Assembly: GCF_027484545.1 (NCBI RefSeq)
Contig: NZ_JAIXST010000091.1
Coordinates: 1-36,723, forward strand
Origin: Runella sp.
GTDB lineage: Bacteria > Bacteroidota > Bacteroidia > Cytophagales > Spirosomataceae
DNA length: 36,723 bases
Direction: 5' to 3'
Shown: positions 1-6,071 of the stretch, piece after piece
Layout: every line of letters begins with the position of its first letter
Position numbering within the stretch: position 1 is the first letter of the stretch
Translations under genes and position numbers: made by a program
The notes under the pieces: generated by a model
Databases searched by the model: none
What the model saw: only the letters and a program-made list of their open reading frames with translations
Told to the model about the DNA's origin: nothing

Positions 1-69
1 AGGCTTGGGCATTTTTTCCCATTCATCTAACTTGGAAAGTAGAATTTCTGTCGCTTTTTGTTTGTCCAT
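1..69 (-). CDS. Unknown protein, N-terminal 23 codons only
   Basis: An ATG at 67-69 on the minus strand opens a frame that stays open to the window edge. The visible peptide begins MDKQKATEILLSKLDEW and is charged and helical, with no signal peptide. It lies 34 bases after the stop of the small exported protein upstream and could share its transcript. Too little is visible to assign a family; the call rests on the open frame and on its position downstream of another minus-strand gene. Confidence 0.4.
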   Translation of the reverse strand, partial: MDKQKATEILLSKLDEWEKMPKP

Positions 70-103
70 CGTTTTTTGTGGCTAATTTAGTATTGCTCTG
101 CAT

Positions 104-304
104 TTATTCGTACACCCCTTTGAATTGAAAGCCTATTTTTTTTAATGATTCATTTATAGATTTTACAAATTCTTTCTCCTGTTCAAGTGATAAGTCAGAG
201 ATATTATGTTTTGGGGAGTTTTCAGCAAAAACAAACGGTGCCACTACGGTAAAACCAAGCACATTCAAGAGGCTTTTGATGAAGGTTTTTCTACTGAGGT
301 TCAT
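104..304 (-). CDS. Small exported protein of unknown function (66 aa)
   Basis: The ATG at 302-304 is preferred over an in-frame ATG 16 codons upstream, because from here the protein opens with a clean leader: MNLSRKTFIKSLLNV, then a hydrophobic run and an A-x-A-like end (VFAEN, about residues 22-26). The mature part is only about 40 residues, hydrophilic, with an acidic-to-lysine helix (LSLEQEKEFVKSINESL). I do not recognise the family. It is the next minus-strand gene after higA, 72 bases downstream of it, and is followed by the partial gene at the window start. A real small gene is likely but not certain. Confidence 0.45.
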   Translation of the reverse strand: MNLSRKTFIKSLLNVLGFTVVAPFVFAENSPKHNISDLSLEQEKEFVKSINESLKKIGFQFKGVYE

Positions 305-376
305 AGCAATCAAGGCAAAATAGGTGGTTGTAATTCTTCTGTTGTTATCCAATACCTTTGGGCATACGGTTGGCTA

Positions 377-685
377 TTAGGCAGTGGTTGGTTGTTCTTG
401 CCAAAAATGGCGTATGTTGGCACGGTTTACGTTCCGTTCGGCGTGCCAAAGTTCATAGTTTTTCTGCAAGCTCATCCAAAACTGCGGAGTGTTGCCAAAG
501 GCCACGGCCAATTTCACGGCCATTTCGGGGCTAATGCCTGCCCGTCCGTTGATAATGGCCGATAAGTTAGCACGGGCAACACCCAAGCCTTCGGCCACTT
601 CGGTGATGGTCAAATGGTGTTCGTTGATGTAGTCCTCCCGTAATATCTCTCCTGGGTGAACGGGGGGCAAATTGCGCTTTAACAT
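377..685 (-). CDS. higA: HigA-type antitoxin, XRE-family HTH
   Basis: This 102-residue protein is the antitoxin of a type II module and should bind HigB and repress the shared promoter. It opens with the family's PVHPGEILREDYI segment (about residues 8-20), followed by a helix-turn-helix (TITEVAEGLGVARANLSAI, about 26-44) and the NGRAGISPEMAVKLAVAFG block. The C-terminus has the WHAERNVN-type tail seen in HigA/VapI proteins. It starts 13 bases after the toxin stop, so both genes share a transcript with the toxin first, the usual higBA order. The length is normal for the family. Confidence 0.9.
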   Translation of the reverse strand: MLKRNLPPVHPGEILREDYINEHHLTITEVAEGLGVARANLSAIINGRAGISPEMAVKLAVAFGNTPQFWMSLQKNYELWHAERNVNRANIRHFWQEQPTTA

Positions 686-698
686 AGTAGTTTTACTT

Positions 699-977
699 TT
701 AGTGATAGTCTAAAAAATCAATGTCGTAAATGTCGCCGCCTTCAAACCGAAAGATAATTCGATAATTGGGCGTGACTTTGATAGACCAAAAATCAGCTAA
801 ATCACCCGTCAGCTTGTGAATACCTGAACCCATTGCTTGAATATCTTCGACTGATGACACTGCATCCAGTTGGTCTAATATTCGATTAATTTTTCGCAAA
901 TACGGAGCGGGTAGCTTTGCTTCACTGCCCTCGGTATAGTATTGCAGCAAGCCTTTATGGCTAATGGTCTGTATCAT
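699..977 (-). CDS. higB: HigB-type toxin, RelE/ParE superfamily
   Basis: This 92-residue protein matches HigB, a ribosome-dependent mRNA endonuclease of the RelE fold. The diagnostic C-terminal half is present: IHKLTGDLADFWSIKV (about residues 53-68), then NYRIIFRFEGGDIYDIDFLDYH at the end, with the conserved arginine in YRIIFRF and the DYH terminus. It is the first gene of the pair with higA. The reading frame is intact, so the module looks functional. Cell targets are known for the family, not seen here. Confidence 0.9.
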   Translation of the reverse strand: MIQTISHKGLLQYYTEGSEAKLPAPYLRKINRILDQLDAVSSVEDIQAMGSGIHKLTGDLADFWSIKVTPNYRIIFRFEGGDIYDIDFLDYH

Positions 978-979
978 AA

Positions 980-1004
980 CAATATTGTATCATGTAACAT
1001 TACA
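980..1004. promoter_or_regulatory. Candidate higBA operator palindromes
   Basis: Just upstream of the higB ATG (975-977) are two perfect short palindromes: CAATATTG at 980-987 and TGTAACATTACA at 993-1004 (arms TGTAA and TTACA). HigA-type antitoxins repress their own operon through such sites, so these are candidates by position and symmetry. No binding site consensus for this HigA is known to me. Confidence 0.4.
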
Positions 1005-1153
1005 CACTACGGGCGATATTTCAAAAAAATATCGAAGATTGTTTTTCAGATAGAACAGATTTACTCCTAAACATCAACAATAGTGCAATATTTGTAACAT
1101 ATAAATGCTAAATTAAGCAGTAACCTGTTAACATTCCCCAAAAAACAACCTCC

Positions 1154-1474
1154 ATGCCCAACCAAGACGTCATTGCTCAATTAGAAACCTACAAACTCAA
1201 AGACCGATTTATAATTGATGATTGGGAAGACCGCGAAGCTGTGCCTACCTCAAGGGCGACCATCACCTATATGAGGCAAGAAGTACTGCGGTTTGCGGAT
1301 TTTTTGATTCAGCAATTGCAGGCTAATGTCCCTGATTTACAGCAGCAAGTACAGCAGTTTTTCAACGATTGGGACAACGAGAATTTTACCCAAGACGAAA
1401 CCGAGTTTATTGTAGAAGTAGAATACGAAGCGATGCGGATCGCCGGCCTCAAAATTGATGATTTGCTGATTTGA
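1154..1474 (+). CDS. Unknown acidic cytoplasmic protein (106 aa)
   Basis: An intact frame from ATG 1154 encodes a soluble acidic protein with no signal peptide or membrane segment. The centre is helical and rich in glutamine (FADFLIQQLQANVPDLQQQ, about residues 47-65); the last third is very acidic (TQDETEFIVEVEYEAM). I do not recognise a domain. The gene converges on the LolA-like gene across a shared hairpin, and stands alone in its orientation. Coding is supported by length, start context and clean downstream structure. Confidence 0.65.
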   Translation: MPNQDVIAQLETYKLKDRFIIDDWEDREAVPTSRATITYMRQEVLRFADFLIQQLQANVPDLQQQVQQFFNDWDNENFTQDETEFIVEVEYEAMRIAGLKIDDLLI

Positions 1475-1475
1475 A

Positions 1476-1582
1476 TTGTTATCCGTTTAACTGTTATCTG
1501 TGTATCCGTGTATCCGTTTTCCATTTATCCGTATTTCTGTGCATCCGTTTTCCGTGCCTCCGTTTTCCGTGTATCCGTATAG
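1476..1582. repeat. Degenerate 7-8 base word tract (GTnTATCC / GTTTTCC)
   Basis: Directly after the stop codon the sequence is built of about a dozen successive words of 7-8 bases, each beginning GT and most ending TCC: for example GTGTATCC twice, GTTTTCC three times, GTGCATCC and GTGCCTCC. TCCGT occurs nine times in about 100 bases. The repeats are imperfect and have no spacers, so this is not a CRISPR array. Confidence 0.8.
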
Positions 1583-1592
1583 ACAGTCAAAC

Positions 1593-1630
1593 AAAAAGCC
1601 CCGATAAGTACAAGACTTTCAGGGCTTTTT
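1593..1630. terminator. Bidirectional hairpin terminator
   Basis: AAAAAGCCC at 1593-1601 pairs perfectly with GGGCTTTTT at 1622-1630 around a 20-base loop. It lies between two converging genes, ends in a T run on the plus strand and, because of the A run, also on the minus strand, so it can serve both. Confidence 0.75.
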
Positions 1631-1648
1631 GGTAAGCAAGTAGCTTTC

Positions 1649-2353
1649 CTATTTCTTCGGCATCGCAAAAATACTTTCGTCAATCGTTGGGTTAACCTCC
1701 ATTTTTTTGATGGTAGTCGTAATGGCTCCTACTTCTGGATTAGATATTTCAGTGGTGTGAGGAAAAGCAATTCCGTCAACTACTTTATAATTAGACATTC
1801 TGGTTTCGATGTCTCCCTGTCCAATTTTAATCGCCATTTTCAAAACATAAAACGTTTTTGAGTCAATAAAGTGAGTAATCACCATTCCATCTTTACCGGT
1901 TGTTTTCACTTTATAAACTTCGGTACCATCCAAAGTCTCTTTACCCAACAATTCTGCCGTTGTACCTGCTTCCTTAAAGTTCGCCAATCCGGACAAATCC
2001 AACTGAGCTGCCGAAGCTTTCATTTGCTCTTCGGGTAAAGCCACCGGATCCGTTCCTCCCTGCATGGGATTGATCATCCATCCTTTGTCACCGTCAACGG
2101 CCATGGTAATGGTCTGCCCCATTACTTCAATGTCATTTCTCATGCCTCGCTTATTGACAATCACCGATTTAGACGATAAATCCATTCCAGCTACGCTCGT
2201 TGTACTTTCTGTACGCAATGATTTGAGCGCTTTGAGTTTATCCGCTCCACCGCGAGCTTCAATGGATTTAGCCAGAATTTCGTCTGCCGTTTGGGCCAAA
2301 GCGACCACGGCTGTAGTGAATAATAAGGCAAGTGAAAAAATAATCTTTTTCAT
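1649..2353 (-). CDS. Exported LolA-like outer-membrane lipoprotein-sorting family protein
   Basis: This 234-residue protein starts with a standard Sec leader (MKKIIFSLALLFTTAVVALAQ, cleavage after about residue 20). The mature part, TADEILAKSIEARGGADKLKALKSL, followed by beta-strand repeats and a final FAMPKK, fits the Bacteroidota proteins annotated as outer membrane lipoprotein-sorting protein or DUF4292/LolA-like. Members are thought to be periplasmic beta-sheet half-barrels that bind lipid or lipoprotein; the role here is inferred from fold class only. A TACCTTTC sequence at 2382-2389 (minus strand) resembles a -7 box. It lies 101 bases after trpA but probably has its own promoter. Confidence 0.75.
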   Translation of the reverse strand: MKKIIFSLALLFTTAVVALAQTADEILAKSIEARGGADKLKALKSLRTESTTSVAGMDLSSKSVIVNKRGMRNDIEVMGQTITMAVDGDKGWMINPMQGGTDPVALPEEQMKASAAQLDLSGLANFKEAGTTAELLGKETLDGTEVYKVKTTGKDGMVITHFIDSKTFYVLKMAIKIGQGDIETRMSNYKVVDGIAFPHTTEISNPEVGAITTTIKKMEVNPTIDESIFAMPKK

Positions 2354-2454
2354 ATTTCTGATCTTTTTTGAGTTATGGGGCGAAAGGTAAAAGGAAAAAA
2401 GGACTCCTTGTATCTTATCGAGAAAAAATAGGATGAACGGCGTTTTTTTACGGT

Positions 2455-3243
2455 TTAAATGACCGAAGCAACTCCTTTGACATTCTTCACATACTCACTG
2501 ACACCCTGTTCCAAATCGTTGTTTTCCTGCAAAACTCGAATAAAAGCACTTCCAATGATTGCACCGGCAGCGTGTTGGCAGGCCTTTTCAAACGTTTCGT
2601 GGTCTTTGATACCAAAACCAATCAATCGCGGATTGCGCAAATTCATGGCGTTAACTCGCTCAAAATACGCTTCCATATCATGACTGACGCCCGATTGAGA
2701 ACCCGTTACACTCGCCGATGATACCATATAAATAAACCCTTCGCTGTTGCCGTCAATCTGCCGAATCCGTTTTTCAGAAGTTTGCGGAGTTATCAAAAAG
2801 ATGTTGAGAATTCCGTATTGATCAAAAATCGGCTTGTATTCTTCCAAATATTCATCCACGGGCATATCGGGCAATATCAAGCCGTCAACGCCCACTTCAG
2901 CACACTTTTGACAGAAATTTTCAATTCCAAACTGAAGAACGGGGTTCACGTAGCCCATCAGCAACACCGGCACGGTAATTTCTGATCGCATTCCGCTCAA
3001 TTGTTCAAATAACTTTCGGACACTCATCCCATTTTCGAGCGCTTGTTGGTTACTTTGCTGGATAGTTTCTCCATCAGCTACGGGGTCAGAATAGGGCATC
3101 CCGATTTCTACCAAGTCGGCCCCGGCCGTTTCTAAAGCTTTCAAAACTCGGCGGGTATCATCCAATGATGGATAACCTGCGGTAAAATAAACGTTAAGAT
3201 TGTGGGTAGGATTGCGCTGAAAAAGTTGAACGATGCGATTCAT
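2455..3243 (-). CDS. trpA: Tryptophan synthase alpha subunit
   Basis: TrpA cleaves indole-3-glycerol phosphate to indole and glyceraldehyde 3-phosphate and passes indole to TrpB. The 262-residue length is standard. Catalytic Glu46 (DLVEIGMPYSDP) and Asp57 (DPVADG) sit in the expected motifs, and the phosphate-binding end of the barrel is present (GFGIKDHE, later AIIGSAF). The adjacent upstream gene is divergent, so trpA has its own promoter (TTTG-N20-TACTTTTA) and is not directly preceded by trpB, unlike in a classical trp operon. Other trp genes are not in the window. Confidence 0.97.
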   Translation of the reverse strand: MNRIVQLFQRNPTHNLNVYFTAGYPSLDDTRRVLKALETAGADLVEIGMPYSDPVADGETIQQSNQQALENGMSVRKLFEQLSGMRSEITVPVLLMGYVNPVLQFGIENFCQKCAEVGVDGLILPDMPVDEYLEEYKPIFDQYGILNIFLITPQTSEKRIRQIDGNSEGFIYMVSSASVTGSQSGVSHDMEAYFERVNAMNLRNPRLIGFGIKDHETFEKACQHAAGAIIGSAFIRVLQENNDLEQGVSEYVKNVKGVASVI

Positions 3244-3264
3244 AAACGGTCTGCTATTTTTCGG

Positions 3265-3296
3265 TAAAAGTAGGATTTTCCCCTGCTACCACCAAA
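3265..3296 (-). promoter_or_regulatory. trpA promoter, Bacteroidota type
   Basis: Read on the minus strand, TTTG (3293-3296) and TACTTTTA (3265-3272) are 20 bases apart. This fits the Bacteroidota sigma factor consensus TTTG / 19-21 bases / TAnnTTTG with one mismatch at the last base. It lies 21 bases upstream of the trpA ATG. Confidence 0.6.
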
Positions 3297-3315
3297 GTTT
3301 AATAAAATTTTCACC

Positions 3316-3335
3316 TATCTATCAGTAGGTAGATA
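3316..3335. promoter_or_regulatory. TetR-type operator
   Basis: TATCTATCAGTAGGTAGATA is an inverted repeat with perfect six-base arms TATCTA/TAGATA plus one inner C-G pair; a second overlapping symmetry pairs ACCTA (3313-3317) with TAGGT (3326-3330). It sits where the -33 region of the tetR-fabF promoter should be, and about 20 bases beyond the trpA -33 box, so the regulator probably represses itself and could affect trpA. Confidence 0.7.
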
Positions 3336-3348
3336 ATTTTAAATAGAA

Positions 3349-3356
3349 TACATTTG
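3349..3356 (+). promoter_or_regulatory. -7 promoter box of the tetR-fabF operon
   Basis: TACATTTG is an exact match to the Bacteroidota -7 consensus TAnnTTTG. It includes the TTG at 3354 that could otherwise be read as an upstream start codon, so translation should begin at ATG 3372. The -33 region 20 bases upstream is poor and covered by the operator. Confidence 0.65.
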
Positions 3357-3371
3357 CAAAAAAACAGCCTG

Positions 3372-3932
3372 ATGACAACCAGAGACACCATTATTCAAGT
3401 TGCTGACCATCTCATCCGAGACAAAGGGTTCAACGCCTTTAGTTTTAAGGACATTTCCATTGCGATTGGAATAAAAACCGCTTCCATCCATTACCATTTT
3501 CCTACTAAAACTGACTTGGGAATTGCTACCATCAAAGGACACATTGAACGACTCGAAGCTCTTAAAGCAGAGTTAGAAAACAAAAGTCCCTTGACAAAGT
3601 TGGAAGGTTTTTTCTCCATTTATTCGGCCGTAAAATCCGAGAATAAAGTGTGCATTGTCGGGTCATTAGCCACCGATTTGCATACGGTCGAAGAAGGAAT
3701 TCAAAAGGAATTGAAAGTTCTTGCCGAGAAAATACTGGAATGGGTAACGGAGATTTTGGAAGAAGGCAAGGCCAAAAACGCGTTTGCCTTTCAGGTGGCT
3801 CCACGAACCAAAGCTTTATTAATTATCACCAACATGTTGGCCATTGTTCAGTTATCAAGACTTACCAAAGCAGATGATTTTACGCTGTTAAAAGAAACCA
3901 TTATACAGGAATTAAAACCAAAAACAGAATGA
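3372..3932 (+). CDS. TetR/AcrR-family transcriptional regulator
   Basis: A 186-residue repressor. The N-terminal domain shows the TetR pattern: TIIQVADHLIRDKGFNAFSF, then the helix-turn-helix KDISIAIGIKTASIHYHFPTK (about residues 26-46), whose YHFPTK end is diagnostic. The C-terminal ligand domain is helical and unassigned. ATG 3372 is chosen because the alternative TTG at 3354 is part of the promoter box. The stop overlaps the fabF start by four bases (ATGA), so the two are translationally coupled. With the palindrome upstream this implies autoregulation; an acyl chain or related ligand is a reasonable guess because of the partner gene, not something the sequence shows. Confidence 0.93.
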   Translation: MTTRDTIIQVADHLIRDKGFNAFSFKDISIAIGIKTASIHYHFPTKTDLGIATIKGHIERLEALKAELENKSPLTKLEGFFSIYSAVKSENKVCIVGSLATDLHTVEEGIQKELKVLAEKILEWVTEILEEGKAKNAFAFQVAPRTKALLIITNMLAIVQLSRLTKADDFTLLKETIIQELKPKTE

Positions 3933-5173
3933 AACGAGTCGTAATCACGGGATTAGGGGCATTAACGCCCATCGGAAATAACGTAGAAGAGTATTGGAAC
4001 GCGCTGATGAACGGAGTCAGCGGAGCGGGACTCATCACTAAATTTGACGCCGCCAAATTCAAAATACGGTTTGCGTGTGAGATAAAGAATTTCAATCCGC
4101 AAAACCTCTTTGAGAAAAACGAAATTCGAAAATATGACCTGTTTACCCAATATGCCTTAGCGGTAGCCGACGAAGCCATAAAAAATGCCAATATCAACTT
4201 TGAGACGCTCAACCGGAATCGAATCGGGGTCATTTGGGGAGCAGGCGATGGCGGCGTTTCCACCTTTGAAGAGCAATTCGGCGAATTCAAAGCAGGCGAA
4301 GGAACGCCGCGATTCAATCCCTTTTTCATTCCCAAACGAATTATCAACATCGCTTCGGGCGTCATTTCAATCAAATACGGATTGCGGGGAATTACCTATA
4401 CGACGGCCGCTGCCTGTTCAGCAAGCAATACTGCCATCATAGACGCCTTCAACTACATCCAATGGGGAAAAGCGGACATGATTATTGCGGGTGGTTCAGA
4501 AGCCTCCATCACCGAAAGTTCTATCGGTGGATTTAATGCCTCCAAAGCACTCTCTACTTTGAATGAAGATTTTAGCAAAGCCTCCCGGCCTTTTGATGCC
4601 ACACGCGATGGATTTGTACTGGGCGAAGGAGCCGGAGCCCTTATTTTAGAAAGTTACGAACATGCCATCCAACGAAACGCCACTATTCTGGCCGAGATCG
4701 TGGGAGGCGGATTAGCCGCAGATGCCTATCATTTAACAGGAACACATCCCGAAGGAGAAGGCGCGGTGTTGGGAATGAATCTTGCGTTGGAAGAAGCGGG
4801 AATAAATCCGCAGGAAATTGACTACATAAACGCCCACGCTACCTCCACTCCTACGGGCGACCTGAGCGAATTGAAAGCCATTGAAAAAGTATTTGGCATC
4901 CAACCCAACGCCACCATAAGTGCCACCAAATCCATGACGGGGCATTTGCTCGGCGGTGCCAGGGCCGTTGAAGCCGTTGCCTGCATCAAAGCCATTCTGG
5001 AAAATAGGATTCCACCCACCATCAATACTCAACAGGTTGAGCCGGAATTTGCCAACAAATTTGATTTCACCCTTGGCCAACCTCAAAACAAAATCATCAA
5101 CTACGCCATGAGCAATACCTTTGGTTTTGGCGGACACATTGCCACTTCTATTTTTAAGAAATTTAAGGAGTGA
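3929..5173 (+). CDS. fabF: Beta-ketoacyl-ACP synthase II (KAS II)
   Basis: This 414-residue condensing enzyme elongates acyl-ACP with malonyl-ACP in the cytoplasm. The Cys-His-His triad is intact: Cys163 (TTAAACSAS), His303 (NAHATSTPTGD) and His339 (KSMTGHLLGG), with Lys334 and the gating phenylalanine loop (NTFGFGGH) near the end. Numbering is almost that of E. coli FabF. It is not beside acpP or other fab genes; it is instead the second gene of a TetR-controlled operon. It may be a regulated paralogue rather than the housekeeping copy. A strong terminator follows. Confidence 0.93.
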   Translation: MKRVVITGLGALTPIGNNVEEYWNALMNGVSGAGLITKFDAAKFKIRFACEIKNFNPQNLFEKNEIRKYDLFTQYALAVADEAIKNANINFETLNRNRIGVIWGAGDGGVSTFEEQFGEFKAGEGTPRFNPFFIPKRIINIASGVISIKYGLRGITYTTAAACSASNTAIIDAFNYIQWGKADMIIAGGSEASITESSIGGFNASKALSTLNEDFSKASRPFDATRDGFVLGEGAGALILESYEHAIQRNATILAEIVGGGLAADAYHLTGTHPEGEGAVLGMNLALEEAGINPQEIDYINAHATSTPTGDLSELKAIEKVFGIQPNATISATKSMTGHLLGGARAVEAVACIKAILENRIPPTINTQQVEPEFANKFDFTLGQPQNKIINYAMSNTFGFGGHIATSIFKKFKE

Positions 5174-5191
5174 TTTGGGGGGAATGCAAGG

Positions 5192-5237
5192 AAAACAAAA
5201 GCAGTCGGCCCTGTTCACGGAATATTGCTTTTGTTTT
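5192..5237 (+). terminator. Rho-independent terminator after fabF
   Basis: AAAACAAAAGCA (5192-5203) pairs perfectly over 12 bases with TGCTTTTGTTTT (5226-5237), followed by another T. It begins 19 bases after the fabF stop. Confidence 0.8.
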
Positions 5238-5239
5238 TC

Positions 5240-5470
5240 AACACGTTAAGCGTTGAAGTAGAGCACCATTGGCAATTCAAAACCACTACTTGGAAAGTTT
5301 TATTGGCTTGTTTGGTTCCTTCCGGTACGTTTTATATTGACCGAAAAATACTAAGCAAAATAGGCCCTGTTCAGAGGTAGCCTCACAAACTATGGATTTC
5401 AGATTCCTACGGAACAGTGCCGCACGGGCGGCTCTGGCCGTTGCGATGACAAAAGGAGGGTCTGCCAAAA
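5240..5470. other. Gene-free spacer with a GC-rich, repeat-like segment
   Basis: No convincing gene. The 11-base word GGCCCTGTTCA occurs at 5207-5217 and again at 5363-5373. The part from about 5363 to 5462 is GC-rich compared with the rest and looks like an old intergenic repeat or insertion remnant; its small open frames on either strand have no recognisable protein. It separates the fabF terminator from the converging deformylase gene. Confidence 0.4.
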
Positions 5471-5953
5471 CTATCTCCATTTAAACGACTTATCATCAAT
5501 TGCTCGCATCGTACACAGCACTCCATTGAGGTGGTCGTATTCGTGCTGAAGCAATTCTGACAGGCTATCTTCCATTACCCATTCCTGTGGCTGCCAATTT
5601 TCATCTATGTACTTAATGGTGAGGGATTGATGGCGTTTTACTTTGACCAGCAAGTTAGGAAAGCTCATACAATCGTCCCAAAGTTCAAACAGTTCTTCGC
5701 TAAGATTCACTAATTCGGGATTGATAAACACCACTGGTTTCTCAATGTTCATGTAAATCAGTCGTTTCATAATCCCCAATTGAGGAGCCGCAATCGCGCG
5801 GCCAAAGCCATATTTGGCCCGAACTTCCTGCATTACATTGTGCAAATCGGCAACCCAAGCGGTCACTAAAGGTTTTTCTTCGAGAACAATGGGCGTACAG
5901 ATTTCGTACAAACGAGGGTCGCCCAGTAAAAGCAAATCGGATAAGGTTTTCAT
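5471..5953 (-). CDS. def: Divergent peptide deformylase
   Basis: Peptide deformylases remove the formyl group from nascent proteins with a metal bound by one Cys and two His. All three are present: Cys95, and His137/His141 in QHEYDHL with catalytic Glu138. Motif 1 is FGRAIAAPQLG (50-60), close to the usual GxGxAAxQ. Motif 2 is unusual: WDDCMSFPN (92-100) where EGCLS is normal, so glycine before the Cys is replaced by Asp. The protein (160 residues) is slightly short at the C-terminus. It is probably a second, specialised deformylase; a housekeeping copy would be elsewhere. The gene is divergent from the heme protein gene. Confidence 0.85.
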   Translation of the reverse strand: MKTLSDLLLLGDPRLYEICTPIVLEEKPLVTAWVADLHNVMQEVRAKYGFGRAIAAPQLGIMKRLIYMNIEKPVVFINPELVNLSEELFELWDDCMSFPNLLVKVKRHQSLTIKYIDENWQPQEWVMEDSLSELLQHEYDHLNGVLCTMRAIDDKSFKWR

Positions 5954-6071
5954 ACTTTTAAAAAGATAGAATTGTGCATTGCTTACTTTATCAACTCTTT
6001 ATAATAAGTTGGTGAGTATTTGCGAAAAAAACCTTCCTTTTAAAGCAAAACCATCAAACTTATTGTTAAAA

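Noticed and set aside
206-565. Open frame of 119 codons on the plus strand over higA
   Set aside because: It lies opposite the well-supported antitoxin gene, and its translation has no recognisable domain.
1476-1582. Short repeats as a possible CRISPR array
   Set aside because: Words are only 7-8 bases, degenerate, with no unique spacers and no cas genes nearby.
3354-3371. TTG start for the TetR gene
   Set aside because: The codon is part of an exact TAnnTTTG promoter box, so it would lie upstream of the transcript start.
5286-5480. 64-codon minus-strand gene overlapping the deformylase end
   Set aside because: It lies in repeat-like GC-rich sequence and its translation resembles no protein family I know.
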